Below, one piece after another: positions 1 to 6,286 of a stretch of DNA of 7,387 nt. A model generated the notes under the pieces. That model saw only the letters and a list, made by a program, of their open reading frames with translations, had not been told where the DNA came from and did not search any database. Positions within the stretch are counted from its first letter, which is position 1. Each line of letters begins with the position of its first letter. The DNA comes from Sulfurimonas sp. (lineage in GTDB: Bacteria > Campylobacterota > Campylobacteria > Campylobacterales > Sulfurimonadaceae). Made by a program: the position numbers and the translations under genes. Location of the stretch: the NCBI GenBank assembly GCA_021161305.1, contig JAGHAW010000144.1, forward strand, positions 1 to 7,387, in the 5' to 3' direction.

Positions 1-156
1 AATACAACCCTTGTGTCGGTTCGAGATTTTTGACAGCTTATGTCAAACTGTATACAAACATATTTAAATACAACCCTTGTGTCGGTTCGAGACTTTTGAC
101 AGAATATGTCATTAAAAGTCAAGTTTATTTAAATACAACCCTTGTGTCGGTTCGAG
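1..156 (-). CRISPR. CRISPR array, leader-proximal end (three repeats, two spacers; continues beyond the left edge)
   Basis: Two complete copies of a 30-nt repeat lie at 62-91 and 127-156, identical at every base; an identical but cut copy occupies 1-25. On the minus strand the repeat begins CTCGAACCGACAC and ends GGGTTGTATTTAAAT. The base next to the ATTTAAAT end is also the same in both full copies, so the repeat could be 31 nt. The intervening spacers are 26-61 (about 36 nt) and 92-126 (about 35 nt). The strand is assigned from the cas genes, which are read toward the array, and from the ATTTAAAT end, which resembles the ATTGAAAN 5' handle of type I-B crRNAs. The repeat has only a weak AACC/GGTT stem. 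The copy at 127-156 borders the leader, so 92-126 is the most recently acquired spacer. The spacers are similar to each other (see findings). The far end of the array is not in the window. Confidence 0.95.
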
Positions 157-270
157 GAAGGCGATATAGTTATCTTGGTATTTATATAATCCTAGAACAA
201 CCTACTTCATCGCAATCTCATATAATTTTTCCAATCAAATTATTCTTAACACTAAAATGTTATAGAACAT

Positions 271-276
271 ATTATA
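271..276 (-). promoter_or_regulatory. Candidate -10 box of the array promoter (downstream copy)
   Basis: A second TATAAT on the minus strand, in the context GTG-TATAAT-ATG, 13 bp downstream of the first. It has no recognisable -35 at standard spacing. One of the two boxes is likely to drive pre-crRNA transcription, but the sequence alone does not say which. Confidence 0.4.
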
Positions 277-283
277 CACCTTG

Positions 284-289
284 ATTATA
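284..289 (-). promoter_or_regulatory. Candidate -10 box of the array promoter (upstream copy)
   Basis: TATAAT on the minus strand (CGC-TATAAT-C), about 130 bp before the first repeat. No good -35 hexamer lies 16-18 bp upstream: TTGATA is present but 20 bp away. Campylobacterota housekeeping promoters often lack a clear -35, so the -10 alone could be enough. The transcription start is not determined. Confidence 0.4.
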
Positions 290-329
290 GCGTAAAACTT
301 AGTACTTTATATCAAAATAAGGTTGGAAA

Positions 330-614
330 TTATAAAAAAAGTGATTCACTATCCATTTCTTTAGTTCCTAGAATTTCTTCATCAAAAACCGCTTTATTTT
401 GAAGTTTAACGATCGAGACAAAATCCAACTTTTCATCTATGACTTTTTTTATATCATTACGAAATCTAATAAGATTTGCCGGTGTAATATTTCCTCTAAA
501 AACTGATTTTTGATGGTGTTTAAAATATTTTTTACATATTTTAAATACCTTGATCACACGGTATTTCCCGGCATCACTCTCTATATCGGCGATATCATAA
601 AAAAACAAAAGCAT
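330..614 (-). CDS. cas2: CRISPR-associated endonuclease Cas2
   Basis: Cas2 is the small dimeric partner that holds two Cas1 dimers together in the spacer-integration complex. The 94-residue product has the usual Cas2 length and ferredoxin-like layout. It opens MLLFFYDIAD, with the conserved aspartate of the YDI strand at residue 7, and carries a KSVFRGNIT segment around residues 36-44, where the family has its SVFE-type strand. It is the last gene of the operon, next to the leader. The ATG at 612-614 is the only standard start that keeps the N-terminal strand; no good Shine-Dalgarno sequence precedes it. It lies 21 nt after the cas1 stop and in the same frame as cas1, so translation may depend on ribosomes arriving from cas1. 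The assignment rests on motif, size and position. Confidence 0.92.
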   Translation of the reverse strand: MLLFFYDIADIESDAGKYRVIKVFKICKKYFKHHQKSVFRGNITPANLIRFRNDIKKVIDEKLDFVSIVKLQNKAVFDEEILGTKEMDSESLFL

Positions 615-635
615 AATTGTAGTTATAGTTTTTAC

Positions 636-1640
636 TCAATGCGTATCCTTTAGCTTAAATGGTACAAACTCTTTATCTTCTATGAGAAATTTTACAAGTT
701 TATATGCATCATATTTTATAGCACTTTTATAAGTCGTTTTTCTTTTGAGTTTAGGATGCATAAATGGTTCATTGATACGGTCCTCAAATGCTTCTATAAA
801 AACTTTTTTACCAGTTTCATTGAGCAATGCATAATTCAGATCTTTATCAAAATGTTTACCTACTTGTAATTGCTTTTTGTTTACAAGGTCAAAGATAGTT
901 CTAAAAACAATGATCGGCTTAAAAACTTCACACAAATCCAGACTCAAAGAAAATCGCCCTTCTCTGGGAGAGTGCAAAAAACTTATTGATTGATTGAGAT
1001 GTGTATGGTAGATAGCCGATATAGTTTTCGTATAGAGCAAAGTATTACCAAAGCTAACCAGTGCATTGATAGGATTATCCGGTGGTCGCTTCACTCGTTT
1101 GTTCATAATGAAGTCTTTAGGTAAAAAATACTGAAAGCTATCATAAAATCTATGCCATATCTGCCCTTCTATATAAAAAATTTGCTTCATATCTGGTTTT
1201 TTATCTAAAAACTCTGCTACATCTTTTTTGAGCCAGTCAAGAAACGGCTTTAACTCCTTTTTCCCGTGCCGATAGTAATGATACAACACCTCATGTACAT
1301 TATCTGCTATCCCCTGCACTATTGCCCTGGCAATGACAAGTCGTTTATCAATGTAAGCCTGTGATTGGCGTATAGTAAGATCACCACTAATAAGTTGTTC
1401 TTTCGGGTAAAAACTTCCTGTATAGTTGTTATAATAGTTAAAAAAGTGAATACAAATACCGGCTTTAGCTATAAAATCTAGAAACTTAGTATTGAAACTC
1501 ACCTCATTCATACAGTACAGTTCTTTGGTGTCCTCAATAGGTAAATAAAACGTACCTTTTTTATTTTTAAAAGCAATAGAGTTATCTTTACGTTTTAACT
1601 CACCCATACTAAATATATATCGTGTGTGTTCTTTTGCCAT
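636..1640 (-). CDS. cas1: CRISPR-associated integrase Cas1 (type I-B)
   Basis: Cas1 is the metal-dependent integrase that joins prespacers to the leader-proximal repeat, acting with Cas2. The 334-residue protein has full family length. An N-terminal beta domain (about 1-80) is followed by the helical catalytic domain. The expected metal ligands are visible: Glu158 in YIEGQIW, His223 in SFLHSPREG, and Asp235/Glu238 in SLDLCEVFKP. The LxLDLxExFKP stretch is typical of type I-B Cas1. A strong Shine-Dalgarno (AGGAG, 1648-1652) sits 7 nt before the ATG and overlaps the cas4 stop, which supports the start and indicates coupling to cas4. The C-terminus ends KLKDTH just before the TGA. No truncation or frameshift is seen, so the protein should be active. 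Confidence 0.98.
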   Translation of the reverse strand: MAKEHTRYIFSMGELKRKDNSIAFKNKKGTFYLPIEDTKELYCMNEVSFNTKFLDFIAKAGICIHFFNYYNNYTGSFYPKEQLISGDLTIRQSQAYIDKRLVIARAIVQGIADNVHEVLYHYYRHGKKELKPFLDWLKKDVAEFLDKKPDMKQIFYIEGQIWHRFYDSFQYFLPKDFIMNKRVKRPPDNPINALVSFGNTLLYTKTISAIYHTHLNQSISFLHSPREGRFSLSLDLCEVFKPIIVFRTIFDLVNKKQLQVGKHFDKDLNYALLNETGKKVFIEAFEDRINEPFMHPKLKRKTTYKSAIKYDAYKLVKFLIEDKEFVPFKLKDTH

Positions 1641-1647
1641 GACTCAT

Positions 1648-1652
1648 CTCCT
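1648..1652 (-). promoter_or_regulatory. Ribosome binding site of cas1
   Basis: AGGAG on the minus strand, 7 nt upstream of the cas1 ATG. It overlaps the TAG stop of cas4, so termination on cas4 places ribosomes at the cas1 start. It is among the best Shine-Dalgarno sequences in the window. Confidence 0.8.
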
Positions 1653-2151
1653 AAATAAAACAGTATTCATAATAGGCACATTTTTTACACTTATTTTCAA
1701 AAATTGGCTCAGGTGGATGCTCTTGATTGATCAAGTTTTCTATTTGAACCAAAACCTCTAAAAGCTCTTTTTCATTCACCTCGTCAAGTTCGACATAGTG
1801 AATCTTTTTACTCTGTCTCTTCTTTTCTATAAACTCTATCTTTCCTTTTTTGATCACACCTTTTTTCTTGAGCTTATACAGATACAAAAGCACTTGCCAC
1901 TTCACAGCCTCCGGGTCTGAGTCAGACTTTTTTATCTCGATCAGATACTCTTTTGTCAGCTTGTCTATCTTGACATTATCTATACTGATTTCACTCTTTT
2001 TATTTTTCTCTTCACTTATTTCATGGAGAATCTTACCTATGCGTACATCTTCGGAGTTGTCTTCCAGATTGATGCGATTGGCATGGAGCCAACATTGTGT
2101 TTTACAATGAAAGTAATAGTTTATGAGGGTTCCTGTTATGTTACTTGTCAT
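1651..2151 (-). CDS. cas4: CRISPR-associated exonuclease Cas4
   Basis: Cas4 is a RecB-like nuclease with an iron-sulfur cluster that trims prespacers and helps select PAM-bearing DNA during adaptation. The 166-residue product has the compact form common in type I-B loci. Visible nuclease motifs are His43 (GKILHE), Asp63, the E-x-K motif Glu72/Lys74 (IEIKKS), and the QxxxY motif Gln86-Tyr90 (WQVLLY). The cluster cysteines are Cys16 near the N-terminus (YYFHC) and Cys155, Cys158 and Cys164 at the C-terminus (CKKCAYYEYC), the family's C-x2-C-x5-C. An additional Cys20 falls where many relatives have a leucine or similar residue. The gene starts 6 nt after the dinD stop with only a weak ribosome site, so it is probably translated by coupling to dinD. 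It is followed by cas1 after 10 nt. Confidence 0.95.
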   Translation of the reverse strand: MTSNITGTLINYYFHCKTQCWLHANRINLEDNSEDVRIGKILHEISEEKNKKSEISIDNVKIDKLTKEYLIEIKKSDSDPEAVKWQVLLYLYKLKKKGVIKKGKIEFIEKKRQSKKIHYVELDEVNEKELLEVLVQIENLINQEHPPEPIFENKCKKCAYYEYCFI

Positions 2152-2157
2152 ATCTAC

Positions 2158-3006
2158 TTACTTTTTTGGCAATGCACTTTTCTTGATAAGCTTCTTCTCA
2201 TCAGATTTAACTTTTCTTTCTAATTTTTTCAAGTCCTCTGCTACAGGTAGCTCTTCGGGCTTTATGCCTCTGTCTGCTAACAAGCTTCTAATACTTTCAT
2301 TGTTTTGTATATGTTCGCTGGTTATAGATCTTTCTCCATAAAGATTATCTTTTTTGACATTATGGTTGGTTATCTCAGTTGCAAGATTTTTAGCCGTTAT
2401 GGTTACAGTAGGTAAAAAATCTGCCAACGGTCTATGGGTAGATACTACTAATTTTTCTTTCATATCAGAAGTACTATGACCACCAAACAATGCTGTATCT
2501 CCTTTTGAGCGGATCCTGGCAAAGCCACTATTGTCTACTCCTCTTTCATAGATATTTTTTGAAAGTTCAGTTTCTGACTCTCTTAGCTTAGCTCTCGCTT
2601 TAAGTCTATCTTCTAATTCCATTCTCTGTTCTAACAGCTCTTGTTTTCTAGTCTGCATAGCAAAGTAAGTCTGTGCAAAGGCTATCTCTTCTTTCTTGCT
2701 GTCTCCATTTTGAGCAACCAAATAACAGGCATATCGTGTCAATACGATATCTTTAATTTCTCTTCTGGCTCCTGAACCAATAGTAACCATTTTTCCCACA
2801 TGGCGAAAATGGTCAGATACTTCTATGTTCGAGTTTTTACAAGCTACTTTTGCTTTCTCTATGACATTGGTAAATTTATCCCAACTTTGATACCCGAGCA
2901 TCCCCTGCAACTCTCGTGCATACCAAAACTCTACCTCTGTACCTTCTAAAATATTTGATACTGCATTAAAATCATTTTGCAGTGTTGTTATGAGTTCTTT
3001 ATTCAT
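2158..3006 (-). CDS. dinD: DinD-like protein (DNA-damage-inducible protein D homologue) inside the cas operon
   Basis: This 282-residue protein matches E. coli DinD (about 274 residues) along its length as I recall that sequence. Shared blocks are WYARELQGMLGY (28-39), the BRO-N-like start; DHF followed by the K-IGSGAxR segment (65-81); DIVLTRYACYLVAQNGD (86-102); and AQTYFAMQTRKQEL (111-124). A charged, probably coiled-coil helix runs to about residue 150, followed by LFGGHS (173-178) and a C-terminal GIKPEELP (247-254). E. coli DinD is SOS-induced and takes apart RecA-ssDNA filaments; whether this homologue does so is inference. Not a core cas gene, it lies on the operon strand between cas3 and cas4, ending 6 nt before cas4. 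A Shine-Dalgarno AAAGG at 3014-3018 supports the ATG. An 80-bp gap separates it from cas3, leaving room for its own regulation. No frame damage is visible. Confidence 0.93.
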   Translation of the reverse strand: MNKELITTLQNDFNAVSNILEGTEVEFWYARELQGMLGYQSWDKFTNVIEKAKVACKNSNIEVSDHFRHVGKMVTIGSGARREIKDIVLTRYACYLVAQNGDSKKEEIAFAQTYFAMQTRKQELLEQRMELEDRLKARAKLRESETELSKNIYERGVDNSGFARIRSKGDTALFGGHSTSDMKEKLVVSTHRPLADFLPTVTITAKNLATEITNHNVKKDNLYGERSITSEHIQNNESIRSLLADRGIKPEELPVAEDLKKLERKVKSDEKKLIKKSALPKK

Positions 3007-3013
3007 TTGTTTG

Positions 3014-3018
3014 CCTTT
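3014..3018 (-). promoter_or_regulatory. Ribosome binding site of dinD
   Basis: AAAGG on the minus strand, 7 nt before the ATG at 3004-3006. It supports this start and independent initiation of dinD, which is not closely coupled to cas3. Confidence 0.6.
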
Positions 3019-3063
3019 TAAGGTTGCTATGATTTAGCTTATCTGAAAAAAATTTATTGCTAA

Positions 3064-3088
3064 AAAATATGTCAAATTGTCATATTTT
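3064..3088. repeat. AT-rich inverted repeat at the cas3 stop / dinD upstream gap
   Basis: Perfect 8-bp arms, AAAATATG (3064-3071) and CATATTTT (3081-3088), flank a 9-nt loop. The arms reach the cas3 stop codon. On the minus strand the loop region also forms a direct repeat, TGACA-AT-TTGACA. The 3' arm runs into six T residues, so this could be a weak terminator after cas3, but the stem has only one G-C pair. An operator for dinD-cas4-cas1-cas2 is the other reading. The TTGACA could serve as a -35, but no acceptable -10 lies 16-18 bp beyond it. Confidence 0.4.
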
Positions 3089-5489
3089 ATAAAAATTGAC
3101 TTTCACTTTTCTCTTGATAAGCTACTCTGTTAAACTTGCCATCTTTGTCTATAAATGGTTCCCAATCCTCAACCAGATAAAAACCTCCTATCTTTTCACT
3201 GTAATAATGAGGTTGAGTCATATTTACATACTTAACAATATTGAAAGTGAAAAATTGCATTAGTGTATTTACGTGGGATCGCTTAAACTCTTTCTCTGTA
3301 AAACTATCTACTTCACTAAGTGACAAATATGCATTCCATACTTTCCATCCATCTAGCTTGCAGTCTGTTAAGTATTGCTCACCAATATTCTCAAACTCTT
3401 TTACCCTCTCATAAATAGAAATATCTATCATAAAAGGAAAATAGAGTGTAAAATTTTCAGAGTTTATCAGAGTCATAGTCTTAGCTATCTCTTGATAGTT
3501 CAGTTTCTGTAACATCTCACTAAATTTATCTATATTGGTAGTAACTCCACTGTCAAATCTTAATCCATTCTTCTGAATAACTTTTAAAACCTCTTGATAA
3601 TAATCATAATAGTTTTTATCTCTCAAAATAGTTTGATACTTCTTTTGTGTCAAGTCAAATCCTAAACGATTATCTCCTCTATAAATTTTGAAAACATCAT
3701 CCATGTTAAAAAAATAAACCTTTGAATCACTCTTTTTACAACTTCGATTAATTCGCCCCATAAACTGCTCTTCGCTATCAAGCGTCGATATATCTTTGAA
3801 GCCCAAATCCATGTCTATATCAACCCCTGCTTCTATCACTTGGGTAGCTACGATGATAATGGGCTTATCCTCTTTGCTTTTATTGATAACATATTGTCTA
3901 TAGGCTTTGTTATCATCTCCACTAAGCTCATAGACATTTTTATTACACTTTTTTATTTGATTGTAAAACTCTCTTGCACTCTGCTTTTTAATAAACTCAA
4001 AGAGTATCTTTTGATAGTTATCTTTGACCTCATCAAAAAACTCTTCCAATCTATCAAAATCTATCTCTCCCTCTTCAAGAAGTTCAAAATCTACCTCTAC
4101 TCTTTTACTAAAGTAATCATTGGTAAAAAAATCATCTCTTTTTTGACCTCTAATCAAATCTACAAAATTGCTTTTTTTTTCCAAAAAGAAATCTAACTTT
4201 GGTAAGGTAGCTGACATAATGATAATCTTGATATTTAGTAGCTCTGCATATTTATCAAAAAACTCAACCATATACCACCACAAGTTGTTGTTATAACTCT
4301 GTATCTCATCAAGAATAATAACCGAGTTTGCTAACTGCCACAGAGGAAAGTTATCTTCTTTTGATGTACCAAACAAAATATTAAACAGACTCACATGGGT
4401 AGTAATAATCGCAGGAGAGTGAAAAAAAAGTCTATTCATATATGATTGTGTGTAGTTACTTTCATTATCTTCTTGCTCTTTCTCTAGCACAATAGGAGAG
4501 ATAGAGTTAATGGTCTCTATCTTTAAATCATCTCCAAATATATTATCAAAAACACTCTTTGTCTGTTCTACGAGAGTATTAAAAGGAAAGATATAAAAGA
4601 GTTTGTTGAGCCTAGTATCACTCTCTAAAAGCTTCAAAGCCAAGTTTATAGAGGTTATGGTTTTTCCACTTCCTGTTGGAGCTTCTAGATAATAGATATG
4701 TTTATCTAAATTTTGAAGTAAGTTATATTCTGCCTCTTTAAAAATTTTATTTCTAAGCTTATTAATCCCTTTTGGTTCGCCAAACTTAGTTATAAAACCA
4801 TCAAAAAGAGTCTTTAGCCTATGCTTATCTTCCAAACTGAACAGACCAAAATTATCTATACTCATATTAGCCATATACTCACTTGTTGCATAATAGTCCG
4901 ATGAAACCAAAAGAGAGAAAAGAAGTTTATTTAAAATATAAAATTCAAACTTTTCATCCAAGTAGAGAGATACATTTTTTTTAATATTTTCAAAGTCAGA
5001 ATGCTCTTCTCGTTTATCTGAAAGATACTCCTCTATCTGCCCTAGTCTACCATGATGCTTACTAATATGATAGGTAAAATTATAGAGAATATAGATAAGT
5101 CGATAATACTCACTATCTTCCTCTATTTTTTCAATAATAGGTTTATAATAATCTATAAAATAGACCACTCCACCAAAAGAGTGTTTGGAGTTAGAACAAT
5201 TCTCATGCTCTTTAAAAAGAGGATTACTCATCTTCTTAGATTGAAAGCACGGATTCATCTTTCCTAGATCATGCAAATAAATAGCATTGTAAAACATCTC
5301 TTTTATTAATTTTGAATGTCTCTTATCAATAGCCTCTATCAACCCATCTATAAGAGCTTCTAAATGTTTATCTTTAACTATCTTTTCCAAATACTTCTTG
5401 GTACATTCTAAATGTTCAGGTAAAGTTTCATTTGGAGTATGTGCCAAAAAAGAGTCATCTACCCCAAAAATATTTAAATCTAAATACAT
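3087..5489 (-). CDS. cas3: CRISPR-associated helicase-nuclease Cas3 with N-terminal HD domain
   Basis: Cas3 is recruited to Cascade-bound target DNA and unwinds and shreds it from 3' to 5'. The 800-residue protein has an intact HD nuclease domain (about 1-230): His17 in LAHTPN, His73-Asp74 in YLHDLGK, His103 in KHSFGG, His145/His146 and Asp198 in VSSDYYA. An SF2 helicase follows: Walker A APTGSGKT (270-277), motif Ia near FPFNTLVEQT (301-310), DEIQ box (394-397), SAT motif III (426-428), then motifs V and VI in ATQVIEAGVD and QFMGRINR (548-582). A Cas3-type C-terminal domain ends QFL. The ATG is 6 nt after the cas5 stop, with only a weak GGTTGAG before it, so coupling to cas5 is likely. An A9 run lies in the coding strand at codons 437-440. 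The order cas7-cas5-cas3 fits subtype I-B. Confidence 0.97.
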   Translation of the reverse strand: MYLDLNIFGVDDSFLAHTPNETLPEHLECTKKYLEKIVKDKHLEALIDGLIEAIDKRHSKLIKEMFYNAIYLHDLGKMNPCFQSKKMSNPLFKEHENCSNSKHSFGGVVYFIDYYKPIIEKIEEDSEYYRLIYILYNFTYHISKHHGRLGQIEEYLSDKREEHSDFENIKKNVSLYLDEKFEFYILNKLLFSLLVSSDYYATSEYMANMSIDNFGLFSLEDKHRLKTLFDGFITKFGEPKGINKLRNKIFKEAEYNLLQNLDKHIYYLEAPTGSGKTITSINLALKLLESDTRLNKLFYIFPFNTLVEQTKSVFDNIFGDDLKIETINSISPIVLEKEQEDNESNYTQSYMNRLFFHSPAIITTHVSLFNILFGTSKEDNFPLWQLANSVIILDEIQSYNNNLWWYMVEFFDKYAELLNIKIIIMSATLPKLDFFLEKKSNFVDLIRGQKRDDFFTNDYFSKRVEVDFELLEEGEIDFDRLEEFFDEVKDNYQKILFEFIKKQSAREFYNQIKKCNKNVYELSGDDNKAYRQYVINKSKEDKPIIIVATQVIEAGVDIDMDLGFKDISTLDSEEQFMGRINRSCKKSDSKVYFFNMDDVFKIYRGDNRLGFDLTQKKYQTILRDKNYYDYYQEVLKVIQKNGLRFDSGVTTNIDKFSEMLQKLNYQEIAKTMTLINSENFTLYFPFMIDISIYERVKEFENIGEQYLTDCKLDGWKVWNAYLSLSEVDSFTEKEFKRSHVNTLMQFFTFNIVKYVNMTQPHYYSEKIGGFYLVEDWEPFIDKDGKFNRVAYQEKSESQFL

Positions 5490-5495
5490 CTCAAC

Positions 5496-6284
5496 CTACA
5501 TAAAAAAATAATTTTCTTGCTCAAATGAGTAAATATCATCTGAACTACTTTGAATTATTTTATGATTGGTAAAAATTAAGTTTTCATACTCATAAAAATG
5601 ATACTCCTCTTGCAATCTCATAGGCGATACCTCTTTAAAAAAGTATGAAAGTTCCCCTCTTGGTGGCATTTTTGAAATCTCACATTTATCTTCTATAAAA
5701 AGAGAAGATATTTTAACACCATCAATATAACTACTTAACTCTAACTCTTGAACCTCATCTATTTTTGCAGGGTGGTCATTTTTTCCCAAATAAGGTACAA
5801 AAATAGATTTACTTCCCATCAAATACTCTTTTAATTTACCATATTCATTTGCTCCATCATCTAAAATCATAATCTGCCATTGAGGATTTTCAAGCCACTG
5901 TTCACGAACTATTAAATTTCCACCCATCTCTTTACTTGCATACCCTATAGAGTTATTAAAGACCTGTATCTTTTTAGAAAAATACCCATGAGGAGCAAGA
6001 GGAACAATAGATATTTTAAGCCCCTTTAGCTTCTCATAAAATTCTGGGTAGCCACTGTTTAATGATTTTTTATCAGCTTTTTTCTTGATAGATTTATTCT
6101 CTTCTTCTATGCGTCTGTTTTCATTAGAGAGTTGAATATGACCTGCCAAACCTAGTATTGCACCAAAAATTCCTAACAGAGCTGGTTTATGTATATTGTT
6201 ATAAGTAAAATAAGCAAACTGATTAACATCAGGTTTTCTAAAACAAGCCGTCTTTCCACTAAGCCTAAAGCTTACTGCTTTCAT
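5496..6284 (-). CDS. cas5: Cascade subunit Cas5 (type I-B)
   Basis: Cas5 is the RAMP-fold subunit that binds the 5' handle of the crRNA at the foot of the Cascade backbone, beside Cas8. The N-terminus is characteristic of type I-B Cas5 proteins: MKAVSFRLSGKTACFRKPD (1-19), then NNIHKPALLGIFGAILGLAG (29-48). A very charged stretch (about 54-76, rich in E and K) probably forms a loop or thumb-like extension. A GGNLIVREQW block (121-130) and QWQIMILDD (135-143) carry the middle strands. The length of 262 residues is normal. The ATG follows the cas7 stop by two bases, with AAGAG upstream, so it is co-translated with cas7. The subtype follows from the neighbours as much as from the sequence. Type I-B Cas5 is not expected to process RNA; that needs Cas6, which is not in the window. 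Confidence 0.92.
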   Translation of the reverse strand: MKAVSFRLSGKTACFRKPDVNQFAYFTYNNIHKPALLGIFGAILGLAGHIQLSNENRRIEEENKSIKKKADKKSLNSGYPEFYEKLKGLKISIVPLAPHGYFSKKIQVFNNSIGYASKEMGGNLIVREQWLENPQWQIMILDDGANEYGKLKEYLMGSKSIFVPYLGKNDHPAKIDEVQELELSSYIDGVKISSLFIEDKCEISKMPPRGELSYFFKEVSPMRLQEEYHFYEYENLIFTNHKIIQSSSDDIYSFEQENYFFM

Positions 6285-6286
6285 AG

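Larger units (their letters stand above)
157..329 (-). promoter_or_regulatory. CRISPR leader between cas2 and the first repeat
   Basis: This AT-rich stretch of 173 bp has no credible gene. It lies between the cas2 stop codon and the leader-proximal repeat, where type I leaders carry the array promoter and the integration signals used by Cas1-Cas2. It contains two TATAAT hexamers read toward the array and a near-palindrome, ATGTTATAGAACAT, at 257-270 (5-bp arms, with one mismatched pair in the centre). That near-palindrome could be a protein-binding site, but nothing in the sequence shows what binds. The repeat-proximal flank, read on the minus strand, ends in CGCCTTC just before the first repeat. 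Confidence 0.8.

Noticed and set aside
81..91. tRNA T-arm-like GGTTCGAG in the repeat (plus strand)
   Set aside because: No T-stem partner, acceptor stem or anticodon arm can be built around it, and it recurs with each repeat; the resemblance is accidental.
30..284. Plus-strand open frame running through the array and leader
   Set aside because: It is built from repeat and spacer sequence, has no ribosome site and resembles no known protein; it is a by-product of the array.
3038..3075. A promoter for dinD using TTGACA at 3070-3075 as -35
   Set aside because: The hexamer 17 bp beyond it is only T residues, and the nearest -10-like sequence (GATAAG) is 26 bp away, so no promoter can be called from sequence.
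330..3086. Composition step suggesting that dinD-cas4-cas1-cas2 was transferred separately
   Set aside because: Hand counts on sampled 60-base lines gave roughly 22-45% GC here and 22-35% in cas3-cas5-cas7. The ranges overlap too much to claim a boundary without a sliding-window computation.
3840..4196. Plus-strand open frame of 118 codons opposite cas3
   Set aside because: It is antisense to the conserved helicase region of an intact cas3, and its low-complexity hydrophobic product is typical of a shadow frame.
5052..5267. Plus-strand open frame opposite the Cas3 HD domain
   Set aside because: It is antisense to conserved HD-domain codons and has no ribosome site or family resemblance.
5471..5479. 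TATTTAAAT near the cas3 start, matching one end of the CRISPR repeat
   Set aside because: Nine AT-only bases in AT-rich DNA are expected by chance; the rest of the repeat is absent.
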